A stretch of DNA of 64,000 nt from Massilia putida (GCF_001941825.1 NZ_CP019038.1:6696001-6760000), one strand, 5' to 3'. Positions 41,223-50,788 are shown, counted from the first letter of the stretch. A program made the numbers and translations. Notes: generated by a model not told the origin, from the letters alone.

Positions 41223-41488
41223 TCGGCTCCGGCCGCCGTCCGCCCGCTTGACCGGTATCCGCACCGGTCGGGCCCGCGGACCTTCCTGTTTTGTTCCCTG
41301 GCCGCCACGCGCGACCGTCTCCGGTTCACCCTTCTCGTTGCCCAAATAATATCCCCCAGGCGCACCCGGAAGGCGCCGCCGCTCCCGTCGCGTCCGCACC
41401 ATTCCGGTGCGTGGGGCCCGCGGTGGTGCGCCGCATCCCATCGGTACCGGGCGCGGCCACTGGCACGCATCGTGCTAACTTGTCAGGT

Positions 41489-42325
41489 ATGCCCGATTGC
41501 ACATTCCACGCCCCGACCTCCGATGCCAGCTGGCACGCCAGCCTGTCTCTTGGCTTCGCGCGCGACGGCGATTGCACGCGGCTCGTGCGGCGCGTCCACC
41601 GCGGTCCGCTGCGCGTGCAGAAGGCGCTGTATCCCGAGGGGCCGGACACTTGTCACGTGATCGTCGTGCATCCGCCCGGCGGCATCGTCGGCGGCGACCG
41701 GCTCGACATCGCGCTCGACGCCCCCGCCGGCTGCCGCGTGCTGGCCACGTCGCCCGGCGCGGCCAAGTGGTATCGCGCCAACGGCCGCACGTCGCGCCAG
41801 GACGTGCGCATCAACGCCGGCCCCGGCGCCGCCGTCGAGTGGCTGCCCCAGGACACCATTTTTTATGACGACGCCGACGTCGCCATGACCCACGACGTCG
41901 ACCTGGCGGCGGGCGCCGTCTACATCGGCAGCGAGGTGCTGTGCTTCGGCCGCCGCGCGTCCGGCGAGCGTTTCCGGCGCGGCCAGGTGCGCCAGCGCAC
42001 ACGCATCCGCATCGACGGGCGCCCGGTGTGGTGGGAGCAGGGCGGCATCGTGCCCGCCAGCTTGGACAGCCCGCTGGGCCTGCGCGGCCGCAGCGTGTGC
42101 GCGACGCTCGTCGCCGTCGGCAAGCCCGTGCCGGCGTCGCTGCAGAACGCGCTGCGCGCGCTCGACCCCGGTCTCGCCGTCAGCCAGGTGAAGCAGGTGT
42201 TCGTGGCGCGCGTCCTCGGCGACGACAGCGAACGTGCGCGCGCGCTACTTTCGGCGGTGTGGCAGGCGCTGCGCCCCCATCTGCTCGACCGCCCGGCCGC
42301 GCCGCCGCGCATCTGGAACACGTAA
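41489..42325 (+). CDS. ureD: Urease accessory protein UreD
   Basis: This 278-residue protein is the chaperone UreD (UreH), first gene of the urease cluster. Family blocks are clear: VHPPGGIVGGDRLDIALDAP, ATSPGAAKWYRANGRTSRQD, LEWLPQDTI-type VEWLPQDTIFYDDADV and GGIVPASLDSPLGLRG. UreD binds the UreABC apoenzyme and works with UreF and UreG to insert the two nickel ions. The ATG at 41489 has a weak ribosome site, but upstream codons are not protein-like. ureA begins 9 bp after its stop. Confidence 0.94.
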   Translation: MPDCTFHAPTSDASWHASLSLGFARDGDCTRLVRRVHRGPLRVQKALYPEGPDTCHVIVVHPPGGIVGGDRLDIALDAPAGCRVLATSPGAAKWYRANGRTSRQDVRINAGPGAAVEWLPQDTIFYDDADVAMTHDVDLAAGAVYIGSEVLCFGRRASGERFRRGQVRQRTRIRIDGRPVWWEQGGIVPASLDSPLGLRGRSVCATLVAVGKPVPASLQNALRALDPGLAVSQVKQVFVARVLGDDSERARALLSAVWQALRPHLLDRPAAPPRIWNT

Positions 42326-42334
42326 AGAGAACCC

Positions 42335-42637
42335 ATGGACCTGACCCCACGTGAAAAAGACAAGCTGCTGATCTTCACGGCCGCGCTGCTGGCCGAACGC
42401 CGCCGCGCGCGCGGCCTCAAGCTGAACTACCCGGAGGCCGTCGCGCTGATCACGGCCGCGATCATGGAAGGCGCCCGCGACGGCCGCAGCGTGGCGGAGC
42501 TGATGAGCGAAGGCACGACGGTGCTGTCGCGCGCCGACGTGATGGAAGGCGTGCCGGAGATGATCCCGGAAATCCAGGTCGAAGCCACGTTCCCGGACGG
42601 CAGCAAGCTCGTGACCGTCCATCATCCCATTCCATGA
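42335..42637 (+). CDS. ureA: Urease subunit gamma
   Basis: This 100-residue gamma subunit is full length for the family. It opens [20 protein letters not shown] and continues [20 protein letters not shown], both near-invariant. It contributes to the (alpha-beta-gamma)3 urease trimer in the cytoplasm but carries no active-site residues. The ATG at 42335 follows AAGAGAACCC. ureB starts 7 bp downstream. Confidence 0.97.
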   Translation: MDLTPREKDKLLIFTAALLAERRRARGLKLNYPEAVALITAAIMEGARDGRSVAELMSEGTTVLSRADVMEGVPEMIPEIQVEATFPDGSKLVTVHHPIP

Positions 42638-42644
42638 GGCGCCC

Positions 42645-42962
42645 ATGATCCCCGGCGAATACTTTCTCGAAGACGGCGACATCGCCCTGAACGCGGGCCG
42701 GCGCACGTTGACGGTCGTCGTCGCGAACGCGGGCGACCGTCCCGTGCAGGTCGGTTCGCACTACCACTTTTACGAAGCGAACGATGCGCTGCAGTTCGAG
42801 CGCGAGGTCACGCGCGGCATGCGGCTGAACATCGCGGCCGGCACCGCCGTGCGCTTCGAGCCGGGCCAGCGGCGCACCGTCGAACTGGTCGACCTGGCGG
42901 GCGGGCGCATCGTCCATGGCTTCCAGAACCGCGTCGCGGGCCCGCTCGAAGGAGACGCTTGA
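42645..42962 (+). CDS. ureB: Urease subunit beta
   Basis: This 105-residue beta subunit starts [19 protein letters not shown], with [11 protein letters not shown] in the middle and [19 protein letters not shown] near the end, all conserved. It is a structural subunit of urease. The ATG at 42645 follows GAGGCGCCC. Its stop overlaps the ureC start (TGATG). Confidence 0.97.
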   Translation: MIPGEYFLEDGDIALNAGRRTLTVVVANAGDRPVQVGSHYHFYEANDALQFEREVTRGMRLNIAAGTAVRFEPGQRRTVELVDLAGGRIVHGFQNRVAGPLEGDA

Positions 42963-44662
42963 TGGCAGCGATCACCCGCCAGGCGTATGCCGACATGTAC
43001 GGTCCGACGACGGGCGACCGCATCCGCCTCGCGGACACGGAACTCGTCATCGAGATCGAGAGGGACTACGCCATCTACGGCGAGGAAGTGAAATTCGGCG
43101 GCGGCAAAGTGATCCGCGACGGCATGGGCCAGTCGCAGCGCGTGCGCGCGGACGTGATGGACACGGTGATCACGAACGCCGTCATCGTCGACCACTGGGG
43201 CATCGTCAAGGCCGACATCGGCATCAAGGACGGCCTGATCGCCGCCATCGGCAAGGCCGGCAACCCGGACGTCCAGCCCGGTGTCACGATGGCGATCGGC
43301 GGCGCGACCGAGATCATCGCGGGCGAGGGCATGATCGTGACGGCCGGCGGCATCGACACGCACATCCATTTCATCTGCCCGCAGCAGATCGACGAGGCCC
43401 TGATGTCGGGCATCACGACGATGCTCGGCGGCGGCACGGGTCCTGCGGTGGGCACCGCCGCGACGACGTGCACGCCGGGCGCGTGGCACATCCATTCGAT
43501 GCTGATGGCGGCCGACGCGTTCCCGATGAATCTCGGCTTCTTCGGCAAGGGCAACGTGAGCCAGGCCAGGCCTTTGGAAGAGCAGGTGGAGGCGGGCGCC
43601 GTCGGATTGAAACTGCACGAGGACTGGGGCAGCACCCCGGCCGCCATCGACAGCTGCCTGTCCGTGGCGGAGCGCATGGACATCCAGGTCGCGCTGCATT
43701 CGGACACGCTGAACGAGGCGGGCTTCCTGGAATCGACCTTGGCCGCGTTCAAGGGCCGCACGATCCACACCTTCCACACGGAGGGCGCGGGCGGCGGGCA
43801 CGCGCCGGACATCATCGCCGCGGTCGGCCAGGACAACGTGCTGCCGTCGTCGACGAATCCCACCCGGCCGTACACCGTGAACACCTTGGACGAACACCTG
43901 GACATGCTGATGGTGTGCCACCACCTCGACCCCGCCATCGCGGAAGACGTCGCGTTCGCCGAGTCGCGCATCCGGCGCGAAACCATCGCCGCCGAGGACA
44001 TCCTGCACGACCTGGGCGCCATCTCGATGATGTCGTCCGATTCGCAGGCGATGGGCCGCGTGGGCGAGACCATCACGCGCACGTGGCAGACGGCGCACAA
44101 GATGAAGGTGCAGCGCGGGCCGCTGACAGGCGATTCGTCCCGCAGCGACAACGCACGCGTGAAACGCTATGTGGCGAAGTACACGATCAACCCGGCCATC
44201 GCGCACGGCATCGCGCACGCCGTGGGCTCGCTGGAGCCGGGCAAGATCGCCGACATCGTGCTGTGGCGCCCCGGCTTTTTCGGCGTGAAGCCGTCGATGG
44301 TGCTCAAGGGCGGCATGATCGCCGCGAGCCTGATGGGCGACCCGAACGCGTCGATCCCGACGCCGCAGCCCGTGCATTACCGGCCCATGTTCGGCGCGTT
44401 CGGCGGCGGCCTGAAAAAATCGTTCACGTTCGTGTCGCAGGCCGCGTTCGACGCCGGGATCGCGCGCCAGCTCGGCCTGGCCAAGACCGTGATCCCGGTA
44501 CGCGCGACGCGCGCCCTGCGCAAGCGCGACATGATCCACAACGGGGCCACGCCGCACATGGAGGTGGACCCCGAGACGTACGAGGTGCGCGCGGACGGGC
44601 AGCTGCTCGTGTGCGAGCCGGCCGTCGTGCTGCCGCTGGCGCAGCGCTATTTTCTGTTTTGA
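42962..44662 (+). CDS. ureC: Urease subunit alpha (catalytic)
   Basis: This 566-residue catalytic subunit hydrolyses urea to ammonia and carbamate at a dinickel centre. Nickel ligands and catalytic residues are in place: H134 and H136 in DTHIHFICP, carbamylated K217 in GLKLHEDWG, His residues in [11 protein letters not shown] and [12 protein letters not shown], the flap Cys and His in MVCHHLDP, and Asp in [10 protein letters not shown]. The numbering matches the well-studied Klebsiella enzyme. The ATG at 42962 overlaps the ureB stop; a TTG at 42959 is less likely. A hairpin repeat separates it from ureE. Confidence 0.98.
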   Translation: MAAITRQAYADMYGPTTGDRIRLADTELVIEIERDYAIYGEEVKFGGGKVIRDGMGQSQRVRADVMDTVITNAVIVDHWGIVKADIGIKDGLIAAIGKAGNPDVQPGVTMAIGGATEIIAGEGMIVTAGGIDTHIHFICPQQIDEALMSGITTMLGGGTGPAVGTAATTCTPGAWHIHSMLMAADAFPMNLGFFGKGNVSQARPLEEQVEAGAVGLKLHEDWGSTPAAIDSCLSVAERMDIQVALHSDTLNEAGFLESTLAAFKGRTIHTFHTEGAGGGHAPDIIAAVGQDNVLPSSTNPTRPYTVNTLDEHLDMLMVCHHLDPAIAEDVAFAESRIRRETIAAEDILHDLGAISMMSSDSQAMGRVGETITRTWQTAHKMKVQRGPLTGDSSRSDNARVKRYVAKYTINPAIAHGIAHAVGSLEPGKIADIVLWRPGFFGVKPSMVLKGGMIAASLMGDPNASIPTPQPVHYRPMFGAFGGGLKKSFTFVSQAAFDAGIARQLGLAKTVIPVRATRALRKRDMIHNGATPHMEVDPETYEVRADGQLLVCEPAVVLPLAQRYFLF

Positions 44663-44663
44663 C

Positions 44664-44694
44664 GGTAGGGGACAGGAAGACCTGTCCACCCTAG
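44664..44694. repeat. REP-like hairpin between ureC and ureE
   Basis: GGGGACAGG (44668-44676) and CCTGTCC (44681-44687) pair around an AAGA loop. TAGG and CCTA arms continue the stem with a bulge. There is no T-run. It may tune ureC/ureE transcript stability and resembles the palindrome at 29247-29276. Confidence 0.5.
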
Positions 44695-44732
44695 CGAAGC
44701 GCAACGTAACACGTAGAAGTCAAGGAGCCGAC

Positions 44733-45251
44733 ATGTTCTCATTCCATACCAAGGTCGCCCAAGCCGACGTCGTCCACGACCTGCTCGTGCTGCCGTACGA
44801 CCAGCGCGAGCGCTGCCGCCAGCGCGCGCGCCTCGCGTCCGGCGAAGAGGTCGCGCTGTTCCTCGTGCGCGGCACCGTGCTGCGCGACGGCGACCTGCTG
44901 ACGGGCGAGGGCGGGCGTGTCGTGCGCGTGGTCGCCGCGCCCGAACCGACTTACCTCGTGCGCTGCGCGGACGCCACGATGCTGGCGCGCTGCGCCTTCC
45001 ACCTCGGGAACCGCCACACGCAGACGCAGGTGGGCGCGGGCTGGCTGCGCATCCGCGTCGATCCGGTGCTGAAGGAAATGGTCGAGGGTCTCGGTGCCCA
45101 GGTCGACGAGGAGCTGGCGCCATTCGAGCCGGAAGCCGGCGCGTATGCGGGCGGCCATGGACATCATCACGGCGACGGCGGCGGCCTGCTCGCCCCGGTG
45201 CCGGTGCGGCAGAAGATCCACCGGCCGGCCGATATCGTGTCCGACGCATGA
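44733..45251 (+). CDS. ureE: Urease nickel chaperone UreE
   Basis: This 172-residue protein has two UreE domains: a peptide-binding part (about 1-75; [20 protein letters not shown]) and the metal-binding part (about 76-145; [18 protein letters not shown]), where His in LGNRH is the conserved nickel ligand. The C-terminal tail [11 protein letters not shown] adds His residues for nickel storage. UreE delivers nickel to UreG. The start at 44733 follows AAGGAG. Its end overlaps ureF by four bases (ATGA). Confidence 0.95.
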   Translation: MFSFHTKVAQADVVHDLLVLPYDQRERCRQRARLASGEEVALFLVRGTVLRDGDLLTGEGGRVVRVVAAPEPTYLVRCADATMLARCAFHLGNRHTQTQVGAGWLRIRVDPVLKEMVEGLGAQVDEELAPFEPEAGAYAGGHGHHHGDGGGLLAPVPVRQKIHRPADIVSDA

Positions 45252-45913
45252 ACGGCGCGCGCCTGCTGCACCTGCTGCAGTTCGCGAGTCCCGCATTGCC
45301 GATCGGCGGCTACAGCTATTCGCAGGGCCTGGAGGCGGCCATCGACGAGGGCAGCGTGCACGACGCGATAAGTGCGCACGCGTGGCTCGTGCGCTACCTC
45401 GACGAGGTGATGGCGCGCTGGGACGGGCCGCTGCTGTGGCGCCTGTTGAAGGCATTCGAAGCGCGCGACGCCGCCGGCGTCAAAGCGTGGGGCGCGTGCT
45501 TCCTCGCGTCGCGCGACACGGCCGAGCTGCGCGCGGAGACCGTCCAGATGGGCTATTCGCTCACGCGGCTGATCGCGGAACTCGGCATCGCGGACGTCGG
45601 TCCGCCGGGCGACGAGGTGTCGCTGCCGGTCGCGTACGCGTGCGCCGTCGACGCGCTCGACATCCCGCACGAGGAGGCGCTGCTGGCCATGCTGTTCTCG
45701 TGGGCGGAGAACCAGGTGCTCGTATGCGTGAAGTCGGTGCCGTTGGGGCAGGTGGCGGGGCAGCGGCTGCTGTTGTCGCTGCGGCCCGACCTCGAACGCG
45801 CGGCCTTGACCGCGCGCACCCTGCCGGATGCGGACCTGTCGAACTGGTCCCCCGGCCTGTCCATGCTGTCGATGCGGCACGAGGTGCAGCATGGGCGGTT
45901 GTATCGTTCCTGA
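45248..45913 (+). CDS. ureF: Urease accessory protein UreF
   Basis: This 221-residue all-helical UreF has family signatures [20 protein letters not shown] near the N-terminus and MGYSLTRLI in the middle. UreF bridges UreD-apourease and the GTPase UreG and gates GTP hydrolysis. The ATG lies in the ureE stop (ATGA overlap), so the two are translationally coupled. ureG follows 13 bp after its stop. Confidence 0.94.
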   Translation: MNGARLLHLLQFASPALPIGGYSYSQGLEAAIDEGSVHDAISAHAWLVRYLDEVMARWDGPLLWRLLKAFEARDAAGVKAWGACFLASRDTAELRAETVQMGYSLTRLIAELGIADVGPPGDEVSLPVAYACAVDALDIPHEEALLAMLFSWAENQVLVCVKSVPLGQVAGQRLLLSLRPDLERAALTARTLPDADLSNWSPGLSMLSMRHEVQHGRLYRS

Positions 45914-45926
45914 GGAGGTAGTATCC

Positions 45927-46538
45927 ATGACATCGAATCCCCTGCGGGTGGGCATCGGCGGCCCGGTCGGCTCCGGCAAGACGGCCTTGTGCGAGATGCT
46001 GTGCCGGCACATGCGCGAGCGCTACGACATGGCCGTGATCACCAACGACATCTACACGCGCGAAGACATGGAGATCCTGCTGCGCGCGAACGCGCTCCCG
46101 CCGGAGCGCCTGATGGGCGTCGAGACGGGCGGCTGTCCGCACACGGCGATCCGCGAGGACGCGTCGATCAACCTGGAAGCCATCGCGCGCCTGCAGGCCG
46201 ATTTCCCGGCGCTGGAACTGGTGCTCGTGGAATCGGGCGGCGACAACCTCGCGGCCACGTTCAGCCCCGAGCTGTCCGACCTGACCTTGTACGTCATCGA
46301 CGTGGCGGGCGGCGAAAAGATCCCGCGCAAGGGCGGTCCCGGCATCACGCGCTCCGATCTCCTCATCATCAACAAGACCGATCTCGCGCCGCATGTGGGC
46401 GCCAACCTCGACATCATGGCCCAGGACGCGCGCCGCCAGCGCGGGAGCCGTCCGTTCGTGTTTACGAACCTGCGCACGGGCGAGGGCGTGGAGGAGGTCG
46501 TGCGGTTCATCCGCAAGCACGGCCTGCTCGATCACTGA
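45927..46538 (+). CDS. ureG: Urease accessory GTPase UreG
   Basis: This 203-residue SIMIBI GTPase starts at the ATG at 45927, preceded by TGAGGAGGTA. The P-loop [11 protein letters not shown] is at residues 9-19. The metal-binding Cys-Pro-His is in [15 protein letters not shown], and the switch and base motifs are [11 protein letters not shown] and INKTDL. GTP hydrolysis powers nickel insertion into urease. It is the last gene of the ureDABC-EFG cluster; no nickel or urea transporter follows. Confidence 0.97.
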   Translation: MTSNPLRVGIGGPVGSGKTALCEMLCRHMRERYDMAVITNDIYTREDMEILLRANALPPERLMGVETGGCPHTAIREDASINLEAIARLQADFPALELVLVESGGDNLAATFSPELSDLTLYVIDVAGGEKIPRKGGPGITRSDLLIINKTDLAPHVGANLDIMAQDARRQRGSRPFVFTNLRTGEGVEEVVRFIRKHGLLDH

Positions 46539-46551
46539 GGGCGCGGCCGGC

Positions 46552-47184
46552 TTATGCCTCCTTGCGGCCGTCGCCCGCGCGCTGCTTCGGGTCGCCCAGG
46601 CGGATCGGCGCCGCCTTGTCCGGATACAGCGCGCGGATGCCCTCGTAGGCCTGGGCGATGGCGGCCATGTCGGCGGCCTCGATGCCCGTCATCGTCAGCG
46701 TGCGGGTGACGTCGATGATTTTCTTGCCGTAGTCGATCGACACGAGCAGCACCGGCACGTCGGCGGCCAGCGCGATGCGGTAGAAGCCGCTCTTCCAGTA
46801 CGGACGGTAGCCGCGCGTGCCTTCCGGCGTGATGGCCAGCCAGAACCAGTTCGACGCGCGCATCGTCTGGGCGAGGCGCACGATGGCACCCTGCGGCGCG
46901 CTGCGGTCGACGGCCACGCCGCCCCAGTAGCGCATGATGGGGCCCATCGGGCCGCGGAACAGCGAATCCTTGGCGAGCCAGGGGAATTGCAGCCCGACGG
47001 CCCATTTGGCCAGCAGGCCGACGAAGAAATCCCAGTTCGACGTGTGCGGATACACGACGGCGATGCCGTGCGGGCCGGGCAGGGGTTTGAAGTAGAAATT
47101 CCAGCCGATCGCGTTCAGTATGCGCAGGGCGGTGCGCTGGCCCCAGGTCGGCATCGCCGCGGGGCGCATCAGGTAGTCGTCCAT
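46552..47184 (-). CDS. Lysophospholipid acyltransferase-like protein (PlsC fold)
   Basis: This 210-residue acyltransferase starts at 47184 (MDDYLMRP), preceded by GGAGAGA; frames upstream to 47235 are open but lack a ribosome site. The HX4D acyl-transfer motif is PHTSNWDFF (residues about 45-50). The phosphate-binding EGTR motif is in AITPEGTRGYRPYWKSGF. It resembles the 1-acyl-glycerol-3-phosphate acyltransferases annotated as glycerol acyltransferase in Burkholderiales. The substrate may be a membrane lipid or a lipid A precursor. It converges with ureG and is divergent from the arsC-like gene. Confidence 0.87.
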   Translation of the reverse strand: MDDYLMRPAAMPTWGQRTALRILNAIGWNFYFKPLPGPHGIAVVYPHTSNWDFFVGLLAKWAVGLQFPWLAKDSLFRGPMGPIMRYWGGVAVDRSAPQGAIVRLAQTMRASNWFWLAITPEGTRGYRPYWKSGFYRIALAADVPVLLVSIDYGKKIIDVTRTLTMTGIEAADMAAIAQAYEGIRALYPDKAAPIRLGDPKQRAGDGRKEA

Positions 47185-47342
47185 GTTCTCTCCGTGCGGG
47201 GCCGTTTCCATGCAATATCGATTGCGCGCCGGCAAGCAAACCGGGCATTTTATAGCGCTACCACCACGCGAACAAGCGAAACAACTGGAAGCGTTGCGGT
47301 CCCGTCGGTATCATCCTTGCCTCTCAAACAAGGATTTTCAAG

Positions 47343-47690
47343 ATGGACATCACGATTTTTCACAATGCCCGTTGCGGCACCTCGCGTACCACCCTGGAGA
47401 CGATCCGCGCCACCGGCGTCGAGCCGCGCGTGGTCGACTATCTGGCGCAGCCGCCGACGCGGGACGAACTCAGGGAGATGATTGCCCGGGCGGGCCTGGA
47501 CGTGCGCGACGCGGTGCGCAGCAAGGAAGCGTTGTTCACGGAACTCGGCCTGGACGACCCGGCGACGACCGACGACGCGCTGCTGGACGCGATGGTCGCA
47601 CATCCGATCCTCATCAACCGCCCGTTCGTCGTCACGGCCAAGGGCGTGCGCCTGTGCCGGCCGTCCGAGCTGGTGCGTGAGATCCTGTAA
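47343..47690 (+). CDS. arsC: ArsC-like arsenate reductase (glutaredoxin type)
   Basis: This 115-residue thioredoxin-fold protein has catalytic Cys11 in HNARCGTSRTTLETI, the ArsC signature, and the arsenate-binding Arg residues in the family positions (RPFVVTAKGVRLCRP). It could reduce arsenate to arsenite with glutathione and glutaredoxin. It may instead be a YffB/Spx-like paralogue, because no arsR or arsB gene is nearby. The ATG at 47343 follows AAGGA. Confidence 0.88.
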   Translation: MDITIFHNARCGTSRTTLETIRATGVEPRVVDYLAQPPTRDELREMIARAGLDVRDAVRSKEALFTELGLDDPATTDDALLDAMVAHPILINRPFVVTAKGVRLCRPSELVREIL

Positions 47691-47719
47691 GTGGCCCGCG
47701 CGCGGCGGGCCGCGCGCCG

Positions 47720-48916
47720 TCAGTGCTGGCAGGCCCCGATATCGACGGCCGCCTTCGCGGGGCGGGCCTTGCCGAGAAAATCCGGGCCGGTGTCGCCCTC
47801 CGTCAAGCCCTTGCCGATCGCCGGCGAGTCCTGCGCCAGACTGAAGTCGGGCGTGCCGTCGCGCGTGTAGGCGACGAAGTGCGGCTCGGCCGCCACCGTG
47901 CCGCTGTGCGACATGCCGGCGGCCAGGCGCCAGTCGCCGTCCGGGTTGCCGAACACGAGGTTGTTGCGGTAGACATTGTGCGGCCCCGTCGCGCCCTGTT
48001 CCGAGATGCCGTAGCGGTTGTCGTACACGATGTTGTTCACCACGCGCGTGTGGTCGTTCGGTCCCTCGGTGTGATAGAAGTCGCCCCCGCCGACGACGAT
48101 GCCCGTGTTCGACGCCGTCACCGTGTTGTTGGCCACGACGACGTCGTGCGCGTCGTGCCACAGGTGGATGCCCGCCTCGGCGATGCGGTAGACGACGTTG
48201 TTGCGGATCGTGGCCGGCGTGTTCACATATATCCCTTGCACCCAGCGGCAGCCGGGCGGGCCGATGTCGTGCACGCTGTTGCCGATCACGTCCGAATGCG
48301 TGCCCCTGTAATAACTGTCCACGCCGATGCCGGAGCCGCCCGCGCTCGTGCACGGGACCGTGATGGCGACGTGGTGGACGTGGTTGCCGACGATGCGGTT
48401 GTACGACCCGCCGCTGTAGATGCCCGTGGTCCAGCGGATGCCGGCGCTGGCGTCCGGACCGTCCATCCCGGGGCTGCCGTCGACGTCGAAGCCTTCGATG
48501 TCGATGTAGCTGGCGCGGTTGTCCCAGCCCATGGCCGCCGTCGACACGGGGGGCGGCACGATGTGCGCGCGCCAGCGCTCCGTCGAGCGGAACACGATGC
48601 GGGCGTTGGCCCGGCCGTCGATCGCGGTGCGGAACCCGCCGTGGTACGTGCCCGGCAGGACGTTGACGATGGTGCCCGGCGTGACGAGCTGGGCGGCGCG
48701 CGCCAGCGAGCGCAGCGGTGCGGCGCGCGTGCCGGGATTCGTGTCGAGGCCGTCCGGCGCGACGTACAGCTCGGTGGGGACGACTTCCGGCGCCACGGTG
48801 ACGGCCGGCGCGTCCTTGAGCGTGCAGGCGGCCAGCAGGACGCAGGCCGGCAGGCACAGGGCCGCCCGCAGGTGGCGGAGCGGTGCGGTTGGCGGGGCGG
48901 GGCGGATCGATGTCAT
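47720..48916 (-). CDS. Right-handed beta-helix lipoprotein
   Basis: This protein of about 398 residues starts at 48916 (MTSIRPAPP), just before a lipoprotein signal with lipobox LLAAC near residue 30. After LYVAPDGLDTNPGTRAAPLR, the N-terminal pattern of right-handed parallel beta-helix proteins, the body is a stack of short coils (YNRIVGNHVHHVA, SDVIGNSVHDIG, ATIRNNVVYRIAEAGIHLW, HDVVVANNTVTASNTGIVVG). Relatives are pectate or alginate lyases and carbohydrate epimerases. The Ca-binding and catalytic residues of polysaccharide lyases are not obvious. No strong ribosome site is seen. The GH30 gene is divergent. Confidence 0.82.
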   Translation of the reverse strand: MTSIRPAPPTAPLRHLRAALCLPACVLLAACTLKDAPAVTVAPEVVPTELYVAPDGLDTNPGTRAAPLRSLARAAQLVTPGTIVNVLPGTYHGGFRTAIDGRANARIVFRSTERWRAHIVPPPVSTAAMGWDNRASYIDIEGFDVDGSPGMDGPDASAGIRWTTGIYSGGSYNRIVGNHVHHVAITVPCTSAGGSGIGVDSYYRGTHSDVIGNSVHDIGPPGCRWVQGIYVNTPATIRNNVVYRIAEAGIHLWHDAHDVVVANNTVTASNTGIVVGGGDFYHTEGPNDHTRVVNNIVYDNRYGISEQGATGPHNVYRNNLVFGNPDGDWRLAAGMSHSGTVAAEPHFVAYTRDGTPDFSLAQDSPAIGKGLTEGDTGPDFLGKARPAKAAVDIGACQH

Positions 48917-49074
48917 GGGGGGCACGGAACGGTCGCTAACGGCGCAAGTGTGCCGCACGCGCCCGGCGCCGCCGCCGCCTGCCTCAATCGAACGTTTGAC
49001 GCCGCGTAATACCCGCGTGGGATGGCGCCGGCGGCGCGGGTTTACTTGCTTTGCCGCATGAGATCAGGTTCGTT

Positions 49075-49104
49075 TTGACATCCGGAAAGCACGGGTGGTA
49101 TAGT
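49075..49104 (+). promoter_or_regulatory. Sigma-70-type promoter of the GH30 gene
   Basis: TTGACA (49075-49080) and TATAGT (49099-49104) are separated by 18 bp. Transcription should start near 49111, just before the operator. Confidence 0.8.
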
Positions 49105-49114
49105 CGTCCGACTT

Positions 49115-49136
49115 CGATTGGTAACGTTTCCAATCG
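49115..49136 (+). promoter_or_regulatory. LacI-type operator overlapping the GH30 transcription start
   Basis: A 22-bp near-perfect palindrome, CGATTGGTAACG followed by TTTCCAATCG, has only one mismatched pair in each half. The centre AACGTT with flanking TTGG/CCAA arms is the form bound by LacI/GalR-family repressors. Its place a few bases after the -10 box suggests repression until a sugar is present. No lacI-like gene is adjacent. Confidence 0.75.
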
Positions 49137-49165
49137 CACGGCGCACACCAACAACGGGAGACACG

Positions 49166-50659
49166 ATGACGACGAGACGAGACGCAATGCGGCTGCTGGG
49201 TGCCGCGACCCTGGCGGGCGGGCAGATGGCCGTGGCCGGCCGATCCGCGGCGGCGACCGCGCCCGCGCCAGGCGCCGGCGCGGCGGCCGGATCCGGCGCC
49301 GGCTGGCAGGTCGTCACGTCGGCGCCGGGGGCCGGGCGCTTCGCGGCGCGGCCCCTCGAGGCGTTCCAGCCGGCCGGCCAGCCGGCCGAGACGGACATCG
49401 ACGTCTTCGTCGACACCACGAAGCGCTTCCAGGAAGTGTTCGGCTTCGGGGGCGCCGTCACGGACGCCGTCGCCGAAGTGGCGGCAAAGCTGACGCCGGC
49501 CGCGCGACAGGTGTTCCTGACCGCGTACTTCGACCCGCGCGCGGGCCTGGGCTACAGCGTGCTGCGCACGACGATCCACAGCTCGGACTTCGGCAGCGGC
49601 AGCTACACCTATGTGCGTGACGGCGACCGGTCGCTCGCCTCGTTCAGCATCGCCCCCGACCTGAAGCTGCGCGTGCCGTTGCTGCGCGCGCTGCTTGCGG
49701 CGGGGCGCGCGCACGGCACCGACGTGCGCGTGTTCGCGAGCCCGTGGAGCGCACCGGCGTGGATGAAGTCGAACGGCAGCATGGTGGGCGGCGGCAGCCT
49801 GCTGCCGGCATACCGCGACACGTGGGCGCGCTATGTCGTGAAATTCGTGCAGGCATACGAGCAGGCCGGCGTCCCGCTGTGGGGCCTGTCGGTGCAGAAC
49901 GAACCGATGGCCAAGCAGACGTGGGAATCGATGATGTTCAGCGCGGAAGAGGAAACGCGCTTCCTCGGCGACCACCTCGGGCCGGCGCTGCAGGCGGCCG
50001 GATTGGGCGACAAGAAGATCATCGTCTGGGACCACAACCGCGACCTGCTGCCGCAGCGCGCCGCGCACATCCTGTCCGACCCGAAGGCGCGGCCTTACGT
50101 CTGGGGCGTCGGCTACCACTGGTACGAGACCTGGGCGGGCGGGGAGCCGATGCACCGCAACGTCGCCGCCGTGCACGAGGCGTGGCCCGACGTGAATCTC
50201 CTGATGACGGAAGGGTGCATCGAACAATTCGATCCCGCGCGCCTGCAGGACTGGGCCAACGGCGAGCGTTACGGCAGCCAGATGATCGCCGACCTGAACG
50301 CGGGCGGCGTCGGCTGGGTCGACTGGAACATGCTGCTCGACAGCCGCGGCGGCCCGAACCACAAGAACAATTTCTGTTTCGCGCCGCTGCATGCGAGCGA
50401 CGACGGGCAGCTCGTGTTCACGCCCATCTACACGGCGATCGGCCATTTCAGCCGCTACATCCGGCCCCGCGCGCGCCGCGTGAGCGCCGCGACGAGCCGC
50501 AGCCTGCTTGCCGCGACCGCGTTCCGCAACGCGGACGGCAGCCTCGCGGTGGTCGTGATGAACCGCAGCGACCAGCCGCAGCGGTATCGCCTGTTCGTCG
50601 ACCGGCGCGAGGTGGCGGTGGAGATCCCGGCCAGAGCGATCCAGACCGTGATCGGTTGA
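49166..50659 (+). CDS. GH30 glycoside hydrolase, exported
   Basis: This 497-residue enzyme resembles glucosylceramidase/beta-1,6-glucanase of GH30 subfamily 1. The start at 49166 follows GGGAGA. The signal peptide MTTRRDAMRLLGAATLAGGQ has two Arg and suggests Tat export. The (beta/alpha)8 barrel has the general acid E246 in SVQNEPM and the nucleophile E349 in LMTEGC. Also typical are VFGFGGAVTDAVAE near the N-terminus, VLRTTIHSSDFGSGSYTYV, and a C-terminal beta domain ending with SDQPQRYRLFVDR. It likely acts on beta-glucans or on beta-xylans or related polymers. A strong promoter with a LacI-type operator precedes it. Confidence 0.92.
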   Translation: MTTRRDAMRLLGAATLAGGQMAVAGRSAAATAPAPGAGAAAGSGAGWQVVTSAPGAGRFAARPLEAFQPAGQPAETDIDVFVDTTKRFQEVFGFGGAVTDAVAEVAAKLTPAARQVFLTAYFDPRAGLGYSVLRTTIHSSDFGSGSYTYVRDGDRSLASFSIAPDLKLRVPLLRALLAAGRAHGTDVRVFASPWSAPAWMKSNGSMVGGGSLLPAYRDTWARYVVKFVQAYEQAGVPLWGLSVQNEPMAKQTWESMMFSAEEETRFLGDHLGPALQAAGLGDKKIIVWDHNRDLLPQRAAHILSDPKARPYVWGVGYHWYETWAGGEPMHRNVAAVHEAWPDVNLLMTEGCIEQFDPARLQDWANGERYGSQMIADLNAGGVGWVDWNMLLDSRGGPNHKNNFCFAPLHASDDGQLVFTPIYTAIGHFSRYIRPRARRVSAATSRSLLAATAFRNADGSLAVVVMNRSDQPQRYRLFVDRREVAVEIPARAIQTVIG

Positions 50660-50674
50660 GCGGGACAGAGCGTC

Positions 50675-50694
50675 GTTCCCGCGCACGCGGGAAC
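50675..50694. repeat. REP-like palindrome, copy A
   Basis: GTTCCCGC (50675-50682) pairs with 50687-50694 over a GCAC loop. It matches the common intergenic hairpins TTCCCGC...GCGGGAA in such genomes and sits 15 bp after the GH30 stop. Confidence 0.7.
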
Positions 50695-50701
50695 CCATAC
50701 T

Positions 50702-50746
50702 GAGCAAGCAGCACTGCATAAGCCGCGCCCCGCAACCTCAGCATGG
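50702..50746 (+). repeat. 45-bp repeat left of fusA
   Basis: Sequence GAGCAAGCAGCACTGCATAA and following GCCGC...CTCAGCATG appears in inverted orientation at 53081-53125, right of fusA. About 40 of 45 positions agree. Confidence 0.75.
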
Positions 50747-50768
50747 AGGCAATAGTGCCGGGGGCACT

Positions 50769-50788
50769 GTTCCCGCTGTCGCGGGAAT
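50769..50788. repeat. REP-like palindrome, copy B
   Basis: GTTCCCGC (50769-50776), loop TGTC, and GCGGGAAT (50781-50788). It is the same family as copy A, 94 bp further on. Confidence 0.65.
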
